A stretch of 64,000 bases of DNA from Candidatus Chlorobium masyuteum (GCF_011601315.1 NZ_JAAORA010000003.1:232274-296273), one strand, 5' to 3'; counted from the stretch's first letter, positions 48,796 to 58,028 are shown. Program-made: numbers and translations. Notes: generated from the letters alone by a model not told the origin.

Positions 48796-50337
48796 ATGGG
48801 TGTGGCAATCCGGTTAAACGGAGTAACAAAAAAGTTCGGCACCTTTGCCGCAAACAAAAACATCTCCCTGGCTGTTGAGGAGGGCACCATTCACGCCCTC
48901 GTCGGTGAAAACGGCGCAGGAAAGAGCACCCTGACCAACATCATCTACGGCATCCTGCGTCCCACATCGGGCGAGATTGCCATCAAGGGAAAAGCAGTCA
49001 GATTCTCCTCTCCCCGCGAAGCAATTGATGCCGGCATCGGGATGGTTCACCAGCACTTTATGCTGATACCGGAACTGACGGTTGCAGAAAACATCATGCT
49101 CGGCAATGAAGAGTGCCGGCTATTCAGTCGCATTCCTCTGAAAAGAATCAGAGCGCGAATCGAGAAAGATGCTGAAGCTTTCGGGCTTGGCATAAACCCT
49201 GACGAAAAGGTTGCGCAGCTCAGTGTCGGCCGACAGCAGCGGGTTGAAATTCTCAAACTGCTCTTCCGCAATGCCTCCATCATGATCTTCGATGAACCGA
49301 CAGCAGTGCTCACACCATCGGAAACAGAACAGTTTTTCACGACACTCCGCTCAATGCGCGACAAGGGGAAAACCATACTGCTCATTACCCATAAGCTCGA
49401 TGAAGTCCTTGCCGTCGCCGACACCGTAAGCGTAATGCGAAAAGGAGAGCTCATCGGCACCCTCAAGGCTGCCTCGGCAACAAAACCGGAACTGGCAAGA
49501 ATGATGGTGGGTCGAAGCGTGCTCCTCAAGGTCGATAATCCTCCCTCACAACCTGGTAAAACCCTGCTCTCGCTGAGAAATCTCGGATTCATCACCCCGA
49601 ATGGTGAAAAAATGCTTGATCATCTCTCGCTTGACCTGTCGGCCGGTGAAATCTACGCTATCGCCGGAGTAGAAGGCAATGGTCAGCGTGAACTGTTGCA
49701 GGCACTCCGGGGTCTTGCTCCGGCAGGCAGCACACTCTCCGGCGAAGCAACGCTCAGGGGATGCTCGCTGATTGGAAAAACCCCTCGGGAAATAACCCGC
49801 ATGGGGGTTTCCCATATTCCCGAAAACCGCCTGGGAGAGGGGATCATTCTTGACTACCCTGTCTCGTCCAACCTGATCTTCGGACGCCATCAGGAGCGCT
49901 CTTTTCACAAGGGTGCGGGGTTTGATGATGCAGCAATAAAAAGCCACAACCGGATGATGATAAAGGAGTATGATATCCGGTGCATCTCCCCGGAGCTCCA
50001 GCCCATCAGCGCACTCTCGGGAGGCAACCAGCAGAAGGTCGTTGTGGCAAGAGAGTTCAATCGACCAGGAATATCGCTCCTGATACTTGCCCACCCTACA
50101 CGCGGCGTTGATATCGGAGCTATTGAAATGATCCATAAAAAGATCATAGATGCCCGCCTGCAAGGAGTGGCAATCCTCTTGCTCTCATCCGAACTGGAAG
50201 AGATCGTTGCACTTGCAACTCGGGTCGGGTGCCTCTTCAAGGGATCGATCCGCCACGAATTCAGCCGGGATGAAGTCGCATTAAAACGGGCAGATGAGCA
50301 TGAGTTCATCAAAGAGATCGGCCTTCATATCACCTGA
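48796..50337 (+). CDS. ABC transporter ATP-binding protein, nucleoside/BMP-type (RbsA-like)
   Basis: 513 residues with two nucleotide-binding domains. The first has Walker A GENGAGKST, signature LSVGRQQRVEIL and Walker B IMIFDEPTAVL. The second is degenerate at Walker A (AGVEGNGQREL) but keeps LSGGNQQKVVVARE and LLILAHPTRGVDIGA. This architecture and sequence style belong to the YufO/NupO type that drives nucleoside uptake with a BMP-family lipoprotein. The permease gene follows after 13 bases. Confidence 0.9.
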   Translation: MGVAIRLNGVTKKFGTFAANKNISLAVEEGTIHALVGENGAGKSTLTNIIYGILRPTSGEIAIKGKAVRFSSPREAIDAGIGMVHQHFMLIPELTVAENIMLGNEECRLFSRIPLKRIRARIEKDAEAFGLGINPDEKVAQLSVGRQQRVEILKLLFRNASIMIFDEPTAVLTPSETEQFFTTLRSMRDKGKTILLITHKLDEVLAVADTVSVMRKGELIGTLKAASATKPELARMMVGRSVLLKVDNPPSQPGKTLLSLRNLGFITPNGEKMLDHLSLDLSAGEIYAIAGVEGNGQRELLQALRGLAPAGSTLSGEATLRGCSLIGKTPREITRMGVSHIPENRLGEGIILDYPVSSNLIFGRHQERSFHKGAGFDDAAIKSHNRMMIKEYDIRCISPELQPISALSGGNQQKVVVAREFNRPGISLLILAHPTRGVDIGAIEMIHKKIIDARLQGVAILLLSSELEEIVALATRVGCLFKGSIRHEFSRDEVALKRADEHEFIKEIGLHIT

Positions 50338-50350
50338 TACACCTCCGATT

Positions 50351-51382
50351 ATGAAAAAAAAGACCGGACAGCTTGTCACTCCCGCTCTCGCCATTCTTTC
50401 AGCTCTCCTCTTCAGCACCCTCTTTATTTCGTTGAGCGGTCAGGATCCTGTCATGATTTTCAGCAAAATGGTGCGCTCCACGATCGGCTCTTCATACGGC
50501 ACCGGGCAGGTAGTGTTCAGATTGACAACGCTCATCCTCTCAGGGCTGGCGGTCGCGATTCCATTCAAGTTACGCCTGTTCAACATCGGTGCTGAAGGTC
50601 AGCTTCTGATGGGCGCATTTGCTGCGGCTATAACCGGATCACTCATCCCGGAAACACTCTCTCCCGCTCTTGCCATTGCACTCTGTATCCTTTCGGCAAT
50701 GGCTGCCGGAGGCTGCTGGGGGCTCCTTGCCGGAGTGCTCAAAGTGCAGTTCGGTGTCAATGAGGTCATCGCAACCATTATGCTTAATTTTATCGCCCAG
50801 GGCATAACCGGATACCTGCTGACCTGGCATTTCGCACTCCCCTCCACGGTTCATACCGCACCGATACGTGCTGCTGCCGGCATTCCATCAATTGAGAGCC
50901 TTACCGGCTGGTTTGCCAACTCACCGGCAAACCTCTCTTTGCTCTTCTCCATTGCGGCTGCACTGCTCTTTCAGATCATCCTTTTCAGAACAAGGTTCGG
51001 CTATGAGATGCGTGCTGCCGGTCTTCAGCCGGAAGCCGCCCGGCATGCAGGAATCAATGCCGGCATGCATACACTCATTGCAATGACCACAGGAGGTGCT
51101 GTAGCCGGGCTTGGCGCTGCGAATATCATTCTTGGCTACAAACATTACTATGAAAGCGGAATGACCGGAGGGATCGGATTTACCGGCATTGCCGTAGCAC
51201 TTCTTGCAGGAGCTAACCCTGTATGGATAATCTGCACAGCACTCTTTTTCAGTTCTCTTGAATATGGCGGGCTGACGGTCAATGCCTGGGTACCGAAGGA
51301 TATCTTCATGATCATCGAGGCCATGACCATTCTGCTTGTCATCTCCTTCAGCGCTCTCGAAAAACAGTTGATGAACAGATAA
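50351..51382 (+). CDS. ABC transporter permease, nucleoside/BMP-type (YufP-like)
   Basis: 343 residues from the ATG at 50351, 13 bases after the ATPase gene; a longer frame from 50294 lies within the ATPase coding sequence. About eight to ten hydrophobic segments. FNIGAEGQLLMGAFAAA and the VNEVIATIMLNFIAQGI block are typical of BPD_transp_2 permeases. Nucleoside systems normally have a second permease and a BMP substrate-binding lipoprotein next to it; neither follows here. It probably pairs with components encoded elsewhere, or works as a homodimer. Confidence 0.88.
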   Translation: MKKKTGQLVTPALAILSALLFSTLFISLSGQDPVMIFSKMVRSTIGSSYGTGQVVFRLTTLILSGLAVAIPFKLRLFNIGAEGQLLMGAFAAAITGSLIPETLSPALAIALCILSAMAAGGCWGLLAGVLKVQFGVNEVIATIMLNFIAQGITGYLLTWHFALPSTVHTAPIRAAAGIPSIESLTGWFANSPANLSLLFSIAAALLFQIILFRTRFGYEMRAAGLQPEAARHAGINAGMHTLIAMTTGGAVAGLGAANIILGYKHYYESGMTGGIGFTGIAVALLAGANPVWIICTALFFSSLEYGGLTVNAWVPKDIFMIIEAMTILLVISFSALEKQLMNR

Positions 51383-51528
51383 ACAGCAAAGCGTGCCGGA
51401 TATTTGCACAGAAAAGAGATGGGGAGATAAAAATTTTCTTGCAAACCACCCGGTAACAGGAATATTTTTTATCTTTATTCAATAAAGATGGGATCACGGT
51501 GAACCATATAATAAAAGAGACGAAAACA

Positions 51529-51771
51529 ATGGCAAAAAAAATCGTAGAAAAAGAGGGAACAGAGAAAGCTCCGGTTAAAAAACCCGCAGGAGCAAAAAAG
51601 GCGCCTTCTGCCACTGCAAAAAAACCCGGAAAAGCAGTAGCGGGCCTTTCACAGGAACAACGCGAGGAGCAGGTACGACTCGCGGCTTACTATCGATGGG
51701 AACAAAAAGGAAAACAGCACGGTTCCCATAACGATGACTGGTTCGAAGCTGAAGATTCGCTTACGGACTGA
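51529..51771 (+). CDS. DUF2934-domain small basic protein
   Basis: 80 residues from the ATG at 51529 (AAGAGA upstream); a GTG at 51499 is possible. The N-terminal half is lysine/alanine-rich and histone-like ([20 protein letters not shown]). The C-terminal half (about 44-78) has the DUF2934 pattern [13 protein letters not shown] and [10 protein letters not shown]. The function is unknown; the basic tail suggests nucleic-acid binding. A terminator follows. Confidence 0.8.
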   Translation: MAKKIVEKEGTEKAPVKKPAGAKKAPSATAKKPGKAVAGLSQEQREEQVRLAAYYRWEQKGKQHGSHNDDWFEAEDSLTD

Positions 51772-51797
51772 GAAAAACCAATTTGAATGATTGAAGC

Positions 51798-51829
51798 AAA
51801 AAGGCCATTCCTGAAGAGTGGCCTTTTTT
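51798..51829 (+). terminator. Intrinsic terminator after the DUF2934 gene
   Basis: Arms AAAAAGGCCA and TGGCCTTTTT around a loop of about 11 bases, with a T run. It lies 27 bases past the DUF2934 stop codon and just upstream of a small membrane-protein frame. Confidence 0.93.
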
Positions 51830-51851
51830 ATACTGCGAGCACATAACATCT

Positions 51852-52013
51852 ATGCTAAAAAATATTTTCGACTCCCTCTCCCTTCTCTTCGCCGGTATCT
51901 GGCTGGTGATCCGCATCATCCTTGAGTACTTCGGCTTCATCAGCGACGGAAATGACCGGACAACCGGCATCAAGGATCTTCGAGATGAGTATAAAAAAGC
52001 CAACTACAAATAA
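51852..52013 (+). CDS. Small membrane protein, 53 residues, unknown
   Basis: ATG at 51852, stop TAA at 52011-52013. The sequence starts MLKNIFDSLSLLFAGIWLVI and continues to a hydrophobic helix ending at about residue 30. A charged soluble tail follows (SDGNDRTTGIKDLRDEYKKA). A single-span small protein is the simplest reading. The ribosome-binding site is weak and only 20 bases separate it from the terminator. Support comes from the helix and the codon composition; no family was recognised. Confidence 0.5.
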   Translation: MLKNIFDSLSLLFAGIWLVIRIILEYFGFISDGNDRTTGIKDLRDEYKKANYK

Positions 52014-52106
52014 TACTCCTCTTCCGGCTGTACACAACAAACGGCATCCAGACCCTCCCGGAATACACAACGGTTAGCACCGCACGTAATTGTCGTGAGT
52101 GCCCCC

Positions 52107-52841
52107 CTATTCTGCGGTGACCACCGTCAGCTCAACCTGCTGACCGGGTGAAACATAGGAACCGACAGCCGGCTTCTGGCTGATGACGGTATTGGGTACC
52201 AGAATGGCAGAATATTCGGTAATGATCTTTCCTGAATTAAGACCCGCTTCGGTGATAACCTGGCTTGCCTGCGACAGAGACATTCCAAGCACATCGGGAA
52301 CAACAACCTTTCTCAGGCCTTCAGAGGACTCCTGATATCTGCCGATGATAAGAGAGAGAGCAGAGCCGGAACTCACCACAGTCTGCGGGGGAACTGACTG
52401 ACTGAGTACTTTTCCATCATCTTCCGGATTGGTTACGGGACTCATCTGAACGCCTTCAAGTGTCAACTCCATCCGGGCGGCTGCCTGCCGGGCATCGAAT
52501 TCGGGACGCCCCTGAAAATCAGGCATCGGAAACGTCGGCTTGTCACGCCGGTTGAGTACCAGATAGACATTGCGTCCCGGCTTAACTTCAAGGCCGGCTT
52601 CCGGCATCTGGGAGATCACTACATTGGAATCAATACCGCTGAGATATTTGACATAGTAGCTTTTCTTTGCCTCAAACCCTGCATGCCGAAGTTTTCGCAC
52701 GGCATCCTCATAGGGCATTTCAGTAACATCAGGAACAACCCGAACGCTCCCCTGTGAAACATAAAAGGGCATTATCAGTTTGTCGAATATCCCGATAACC
52801 CCTAAAACAAGTAAAATGACTACCCCGACTTTTTTCTTCAT
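52107..52841 (-). CDS. Exported PASTA-domain protein
   Basis: 244 residues. One N-terminal membrane segment (MKKKVGVVILLVLGVIGIFD) anchors it in the inner membrane. Three PASTA repeats follow: about 35-95 (VVPDVTEMPYEDAVRKL, VVISQMPEAG), 105-168 and 176-242 (VVPDVLGMSLSQASQVI, VISQKPAVGSYV). PASTA domains bind peptidoglycan-like ligands and usually sit on Ser/Thr kinases or PBPs; here there is no catalytic domain, as is common in Bacteroidetes/Chlorobi. It is 64 bases upstream of a prenyl synthase gene in the reverse sense. Confidence 0.9.
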   Translation of the reverse strand: MKKKVGVVILLVLGVIGIFDKLIMPFYVSQGSVRVVPDVTEMPYEDAVRKLRHAGFEAKKSYYVKYLSGIDSNVVISQMPEAGLEVKPGRNVYLVLNRRDKPTFPMPDFQGRPEFDARQAAARMELTLEGVQMSPVTNPEDDGKVLSQSVPPQTVVSSGSALSLIIGRYQESSEGLRKVVVPDVLGMSLSQASQVITEAGLNSGKIITEYSAILVPNTVISQKPAVGSYVSPGQQVELTVVTAE

Positions 52842-52905
52842 CTCGCTATAAACGGTTATTTCTCTTCATGTTCAATCATGACTGCTCATCGACACAGGGG
52901 ACGCA

Positions 52906-53880
52906 CTAATTATCTCTTTTCATAACAAAATCCACAAGCTGCAACAGAGAGCGTTTGGCCGTGCTCTCAGGAAAATGGGTGATGGAGGAAACTGCTTTTG
53001 CGGCTAACCCTTCAGCAACTTCTGCCGCATAAACAAGACCGCCCTTATTTTTCACAAACGCAACCACTTCACCGCTTCTTGATGCCCGTTTACCGGCACT
53101 TTTCAGAATGGAGCGAATGCTCTTCTGTTCTGACTCGGAAGCGTGGGAAAGTGCATAAATAAGCGGAAGGGTAATTTTCTTGTCTTTGATATCGATACCC
53201 ATCTCTTTACCGGTTTTTTTGGAATCCCCCGTATAGTCGAGCAGATCATCCCGGATCTGAAAGGCAAGCCCGAGATACTCTCCATAACTTTTCAGCGAAG
53301 CAATAGCGCTCTCATCAGTAGTCGAACTCATCGCTCCCATAGCACAGGCTGATGAGATAAGAGAGGCCGTCTTGTCGGAAATCACACTAAGATAATCCTC
53401 TTCAGAAATATCCAGACTGCGGGTTTTCTGGATCTGAAGAATCTCCCCCTCACTCATACGGCGGACAGCTTCCGAAACCATATGCAGAAAACCATAATCC
53501 TTGTGCTCAAGAGAGTAGAGGAGACCCCGGGAGAGCAGATAATCACCGATAAGTACGGATATCTTGTTTTTCCAAAGGGCATTGATTGATGCCAGGCCGC
53601 GCCGCATTTCGGCACCATCAACCACATCATCATGAATAAGGGTGGCCGAATGAAGCAGTTCGACCATAATTGCCGCCCGATAGCTCGACTCATTTACCCC
53701 GCCGCAGAGCTGTGCCGAAAGAAGAACGAGTGCCGGACGAATCTGCTTGCCCTGCTGTTTGAGAACATAGCGGGTTACCTTGTCAACCAGCGTATTCTGG
53801 GCATAGAGCACCGTTTTATAACGCTGCTGAAAAATCTCTATTTCATCGTTTACCGATGCCGTGACATCCTTGATATTCAC
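52906..53880 (-). CDS. Trans-polyprenyl diphosphate synthase
   Basis: 324 residues. The two aspartate-rich motifs are LIHDDVVDGAEMRRG (first; DDVVD) and FQIRDDLLDYTGD (second). GKQIRPALVLLSAQLCG and the long central KTASLISSACAMGAM region complete the family. It likely makes the C35/C40 side chain of menaquinone or chlorobiumquinone. Product length cannot be read off with certainty. Upstream in the same direction lies only a long gap. Confidence 0.92.
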   Translation of the reverse strand: MNIKDVTASVNDEIEIFQQRYKTVLYAQNTLVDKVTRYVLKQQGKQIRPALVLLSAQLCGGVNESSYRAAIMVELLHSATLIHDDVVDGAEMRRGLASINALWKNKISVLIGDYLLSRGLLYSLEHKDYGFLHMVSEAVRRMSEGEILQIQKTRSLDISEEDYLSVISDKTASLISSACAMGAMSSTTDESAIASLKSYGEYLGLAFQIRDDLLDYTGDSKKTGKEMGIDIKDKKITLPLIYALSHASESEQKSIRSILKSAGKRASRSGEVVAFVKNKGGLVYAAEVAEGLAAKAVSSITHFPESTAKRSLLQLVDFVMKRDN

Positions 53881-54261
53881 CAGATCCCCGGAAATTTATC
53901 GTGACAAGCTCCCCCGATTGGAAGCTCCTGAAAACATTGAACAGGTTTGCTGTATTACAAAAAAAGCCGTAAACACTTTTCTTTCGTGAAATTAAAAGAA
54001 TCTTCCACCACTAATAAAATGATTCCTGTCAAAAAAAGAGAGGCTGTAACCGCTGCATCACTGTTATGAAGGGAAGATACATAACGATGAGATAACCCTG
54101 AAATTCTATCTGGCTGACCGTGCATCAATAACAGCAGCAGTTGAGTAAAAAAAGCGTCATAGCAACGGCAATAAACATTTTCTTGGCTGCAAGCATCTTT
54201 GTTGCTATGTTTTGATGCATCCGCACGAAACATCTCTACATGTTCACGCATAAATGAAATT
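53881..54261. other. Intergenic region between prenyl synthase and tatC
   Basis: About 380 bases. It holds no supported gene: the minus-strand open frame of about 130 codons covering it overlaps the tatC start and looks spurious. No structured RNA that I can name (RNase P, tmRNA, SRP) is present. It probably carries the divergent promoters. Confidence 0.5.
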
Positions 54262-55191
54262 ATGAGCGAGGAAAAAGAATCCACACACGCACCGGCACCG
54301 CAGGAAAAAGAAGAAGAGAGCAGAACCGAAGAACATTCCGGGTTCATGAATCCCTATCCCCATGCACTAGAAGGGGTCGGTGCTACCGATAAAGGTGAAC
54401 CGGAAAACGAAGAAGCTCCGGAGCGTGCGGAAGACGCTGTGCCGCATGATTCGGGCGCGGAAGGCGAACTGAATGTAATCGGCCATCTTGAGGAGATCCG
54501 GGCCCGACTGATCAAGTCCGGCCTTGCCCTGCTCATCATTACCGCACTGTGCAGCATCAAGGCCGATTTTCTGGTTAACGATGTGCTGATCGGGCCATTG
54601 ACCAGAAGCAGCAAAACCCTTGTGCTTCAAAACCTGATACCCTACGGTCAGATATCGCTCTATCTGCAGGTCGTCTTTTTTTCGGGATTCATCATCTCTT
54701 TCCCCTTTATTGCCTGGCAGATCTGGCAGTTTGTTGCGCCCGGCCTGCACGAAAACGAACGCAAGGCCGGCAGATTCTCCATACTCTTTATCTCCCTCTC
54801 CTTTTTTACCGGTATCGGGTTCGGCTATTTTGTCTTTCTCCCCGTTACCCTGCAGTTCTTTGCCGGATTCGGAACACCCCTGATCAAAAACAATATCTCC
54901 GTTCAGGATTATGTCAGTTTTGTGATTGGCGCACTCCTGACCGCCGGACTGGTTTTTGAACTCCCCTTCATCTCCTATGTCCTCTCAAAAATCGGACTCC
55001 TCACCCCGGCCTTCATGCGTTTTTACCGCAAGCATGCCATTGTGGTCCTGCTGGTTGTGGCCGCCGTGGTAACACCCTCAACCGATGTTGTCACCCAGCT
55101 TGTCATCGGCCTTCCGATGATTTTGCTCTATGAGGTGAGTATCCTCATTTCCGCACAGGTCAACCGCAAGAGAAACGAACTGCTGCTATGA
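54262..55191 (+). CDS. tatC: Twin-arginine translocase subunit TatC
   Basis: 309 residues from the ATG at 54262. The membrane part is typical: VIGHLEEIRARLIKS before helix 1, then six helices and the conserved FAGFGTPLIKN / FELPFISYVLSKIGL blocks; a short charged C-terminus. A 70-residue acidic N-terminal extension (E/P/A-rich) is unusual; alternative start at about 54346. TatC recognises folded Tat substrates at the membrane. Its stop overlaps the esterase start by four bases. No tatA is visible nearby. Confidence 0.93.
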   Translation: MSEEKESTHAPAPQEKEEESRTEEHSGFMNPYPHALEGVGATDKGEPENEEAPERAEDAVPHDSGAEGELNVIGHLEEIRARLIKSGLALLIITALCSIKADFLVNDVLIGPLTRSSKTLVLQNLIPYGQISLYLQVVFFSGFIISFPFIAWQIWQFVAPGLHENERKAGRFSILFISLSFFTGIGFGYFVFLPVTLQFFAGFGTPLIKNNISVQDYVSFVIGALLTAGLVFELPFISYVLSKIGLLTPAFMRFYRKHAIVVLLVVAAVVTPSTDVVTQLVIGLPMILLYEVSILISAQVNRKRNELLL

Positions 55192-56213
55192 CAGGCCATC
55201 GAGACCCGTACCCCCGCATGATCGACGTAACGGTGCCGGGCAAAACACTCAGGGGAAACCCTCTCGGTGACCCTGCAGAACGAAGGATTCCAGTCTATCT
55301 GCCGCCGTCATACGACGATAAAAAACGGTTTCCCGTCATCTACCTCCTTGCGGGATTTGCCTCTACCGGTCAAAGCTTCATGAACTACAGTTTCGGCCGT
55401 CAAACGGTGCCGGAAATGGCCAATTCACTTATAACCGGCGGGAACATGGCGGAGTGCATTATTGTCATGCCGGACTGCATGACCCGATACGGAGGCTCCC
55501 AGTATGTCAATTCAGCGGCTACCGGCCGGTACGAAACCTATCTGGTTGATGACGTTATCTCTACCATTGACAGCACCCTCTGCACCCTTGCCGAGAGAAA
55601 GCACCGTGCCGTTGCAGGAAAATCATCCGGAGGGTTCGGCGCTCTCCGCCTCGCCATGAGGCATCCGGAGAGGTTTGCCGCGGCTGCATGCCATAGCGGC
55701 GACATGGGATTCGAACTCTGCTATAAACCGAATTTCCCGGCGGCAGCAAGAGTGCTTGAACAATACCGGGGAAGTATACCGGACTTTCTGCTCGCCTATG
55801 AAAGTGCTCTGAAAAAACCGCAGCGGGAGTTCACCCTGCTTGATATCATCGGCATGGCAGCCGCCTACTCTCCCGACGCATCCAAAGAAGCTCCGGAAAA
55901 CATCCGGCTTCCCTTCAACCCCCATACCTGTGAACCAATTGAGGATGTGTGGCAGGAGTGGCTTGCTTTTGATCCTGTAGAGATGATCGAGCGTGAGGAG
56001 TATCGTGAAGCACTGCGATCACTCAACACTCTTTTTCTTGACTGCGGAACGCTTGATGAGTACAATCTTCAGTTTGGGCACCGAATCTTTTCTGCCAAAG
56101 CAACGACATACGCCATAAACCATCACTATGAGGAGTTTATGGATTCACACAGCAACACCTCATACCGCTACGCCGTATCACTCCCCCTGCTCGCAGCGGC
56201 GATTGCCGACTGA
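55188..56213 (+). CDS. Esterase, S-formylglutathione hydrolase/Fes-like (PF00756 type)
   Basis: 341 residues without signal peptide. IPVYLPPSYDDKKRFPVIYLL opens the fold, and the nucleophile is in the AGKSSGGFGALR elbow. The catalytic histidine is near the C-terminus (INHHYEEF). Members act on enterochelin, feruloyl or other esters. It overlaps tatC by four bases, so it is translated with it. Its 3' end overlaps the convergent coaE by 36 bases. The substrate is unknown. Confidence 0.8.
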   Translation: MTGHRDPYPRMIDVTVPGKTLRGNPLGDPAERRIPVYLPPSYDDKKRFPVIYLLAGFASTGQSFMNYSFGRQTVPEMANSLITGGNMAECIIVMPDCMTRYGGSQYVNSAATGRYETYLVDDVISTIDSTLCTLAERKHRAVAGKSSGGFGALRLAMRHPERFAAAACHSGDMGFELCYKPNFPAAARVLEQYRGSIPDFLLAYESALKKPQREFTLLDIIGMAAAYSPDASKEAPENIRLPFNPHTCEPIEDVWQEWLAFDPVEMIEREEYREALRSLNTLFLDCGTLDEYNLQFGHRIFSAKATTYAINHHYEEFMDSHSNTSYRYAVSLPLLAAAIAD

Positions 56214-56840
56214 AGCTGCAAGAGTGAGCAGTTTCTGAAAAACTCTTTCAGTCTCTTTTTTCAGCTCCTCCCTGGAGCCGTTGTTCCAAATCACATAATC
56301 AGCCTTTTCAGTCAGCTTCTTCTGCGGCCACTGCATGGCAATACGCTGCATGATCTCCTCACGTGTTCCCATCCCTTTCTCAACTGCGCGGTGAATACGG
56401 CGATCCATATCGGCGGCCACAACCACAACCACATCAACATCCCGATGGCCGCCCGATTCAAAAAGTATGGCGGCCTCCTTGACCATAATCCTCTTACCCG
56501 TTCTCTCCGCTTCAAGCACACCCTTTCTGAACTCACGGTAGACCCTGGGGTGTATAAGGCGGTTAAGCGCTTCAAGTTTTTCGGGAGAGGAGAACACAAC
56601 CGATGCAACTGCTTTCCGGTCAAGAGCAAGTGCTCCCCCGGCATCATGCCGATAGACTGCATCACCGAAGAGCTCCCGCATTCCCTCGATCACCCCGGAA
56701 TCGGAAATCTGCAGCTCCTTTGCAACCCTGTCAGACTCGAAAAGAGCACAGCCCAATTCCGACAGATAGCTGCAAACCGTTGACTTTCCGCAGCCGAGCC
56801 CGCCGGTTATACCGACAACCAGAGTTTTTTTACTGCTCAT
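56178..56840 (-). CDS. coaE: Dephospho-CoA kinase
   Basis: 220 residues. P-loop GITGGLGCGKST is at the N-terminus; LIHPRVYREF and the VKEAAILFESGGHRDVD segment are typical. It performs the last step of CoA synthesis. The 5' end overlaps the upstream lipoprotein gene by four bases and the 3' end overlaps a convergent esterase by 36 bases. Confidence 0.95.
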   Translation of the reverse strand: MSSKKTLVVGITGGLGCGKSTVCSYLSELGCALFESDRVAKELQISDSGVIEGMRELFGDAVYRHDAGGALALDRKAVASVVFSSPEKLEALNRLIHPRVYREFRKGVLEAERTGKRIMVKEAAILFESGGHRDVDVVVVVAADMDRRIHRAVEKGMGTREEIMQRIAMQWPQKKLTEKADYVIWNNGSREELKKETERVFQKLLTLAASVGNRRCEQGE

Positions 56841-57184
56841 TGTGCGGAATCTGTTTTTTTGCGGATATTCTCCCTCACCTGAAGAAGGACCAGCCGCCAG
56901 AGATCGGGATTACGGCTGTAGGATTGCGCCTTGAAGGCAAAGCGTTCACGACTGAGTGTATGGCGCAGGAGCAGTGTGTCAAGCTGCGCAGCATCAAGAA
57001 TAGCTGAAACAATCACATCATCGCCTGCCGGTATGCCTGACTGAAGAAGATAGTCACTGTAAAATCCGGCAAAACGAATATCATCCTGATCAAGCTTTGA
57101 AAGTTTTTTTTCACTGCACCCCAGAAGGGCCGAACTGAAAATCAGGCAAAGAGTAAATACCGAAAATCCCTGTCGCAACTTCAT
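56837..57184 (-). CDS. Small lipoprotein of unknown function
   Basis: 115 residues. Signal peptide MKLRQGFSVFTLCLIFSSAL with lipobox LLGC (C23). The remainder is charged and helical (DDIRFAGFYSDYLLQSGIP, DTLLLRHTLSRERFAFKAQS) and recalls a DUF4296-like domain found in Bacteroidetes/Chlorobi lipoproteins. It overlaps coaE by four bases (ATGA), so the two are coupled. I cannot give a function. Confidence 0.75.
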   Translation of the reverse strand: MKLRQGFSVFTLCLIFSSALLGCSEKKLSKLDQDDIRFAGFYSDYLLQSGIPAGDDVIVSAILDAAQLDTLLLRHTLSRERFAFKAQSYSRNPDLWRLVLLQVRENIRKKTDSAQ

Positions 57185-57333
57185 TTGCCTGCAACTCCTT
57201 TATTGATATTTTCTTAGGATAAATGAGAAGAATCAGGAATTTTTCGTTTTCAAGAAACTAAATCCCCAAATAGTAAGTTTAAACATTTTTAATCATACCT
57301 CGCCTTCTTTTAATATCAAAATAACAACCAATT

Positions 57334-57936
57334 ATGGCATATCAGCAACCACCCCTTCCGTTCGCAGAAAACGCACTTGAGCCTTATATTTCCGCAAAAA
57401 CGCTCGGTTTTCACTACGGGAAACACCATGCCGCATATATCACGAACTACAACAATCTCGTTGCCAACTCGAACCTTGACGCACTGAGCCTTGAAGAGAC
57501 AATCGCCATTGCAGCAGCAGACCCGCAGAAAATCGGCATTTTCAATAATGGCGCTCAGGCCTGGAACCACACCTTCTACTGGAACAGCCTCACACCAAAC
57601 GGCGGCGGCGTACCAACAGGAGAACTTGCCGCTAAAATCACAGAGGATTTCGGCAGTTTCGACAAGTTCAAGGAAGAGCTGAAAAACGCAGCTGCAACCC
57701 AGTTCGGCAGCGGTTGGGCCTGGCTTGTACTTGATGGCAGCACCCTGAAAGTGGTCAAAACCGGTAATGCCCAGACCCCGCTGACCAGCGGTCAGAAGCC
57801 GATCCTGACGATTGATGTCTGGGAGCATGCCTACTATCTTGATTTCCAGAACCGCAGGCCGGATTATGTAGCCTCCGTCATCGACAACCTCCTCAACTGG
57901 GAGTTTGCCGCCGCCAACTACAAGGCCGCAAAGTAA
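57334..57936 (+). CDS. sodB: Iron superoxide dismutase
   Basis: 200 residues. Metal ligands H27, H79, D161 and H165 are in place (FHYGKHHAAY, AQAWNHTFYW, DVWEHAYYLDF). Q75 in AQAWNH is the glutamine characteristic of the Fe form. It removes superoxide in the cytoplasm of an organism expected to be strictly anaerobic. Monocistronic with a strong terminator about 55 bases after the stop. Confidence 0.96.
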   Translation: MAYQQPPLPFAENALEPYISAKTLGFHYGKHHAAYITNYNNLVANSNLDALSLEETIAIAAADPQKIGIFNNGAQAWNHTFYWNSLTPNGGGVPTGELAAKITEDFGSFDKFKEELKNAAATQFGSGWAWLVLDGSTLKVVKTGNAQTPLTSGQKPILTIDVWEHAYYLDFQNRRPDYVASVIDNLLNWEFAAANYKAAK

Positions 57937-57990
57937 AACAATCAGGGGCCGATCTGAATCAGGATTCAGCTCTGTTTCGATCCCATATTT

Positions 57991-58028
57991 AAAAAGCAGA
58001 AGGCGCCGGGTGGCGCCTTCTGCTTTTT
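57991..58028 (+). terminator. Intrinsic terminator of sodB
   Basis: Perfect 17-base arms (AAAAAGCAGAAGGCGCC and its complement) around GGGT, ending in TTTTT. It is 54 bases beyond the sodB stop codon. Confidence 0.97.

Noticed and set aside
53955..54347. Minus-strand frame of 130 codons in the gap before tatC
   Set aside because: It starts inside tatC and has low-complexity Ser/Leu composition; no ribosome-binding site or family.
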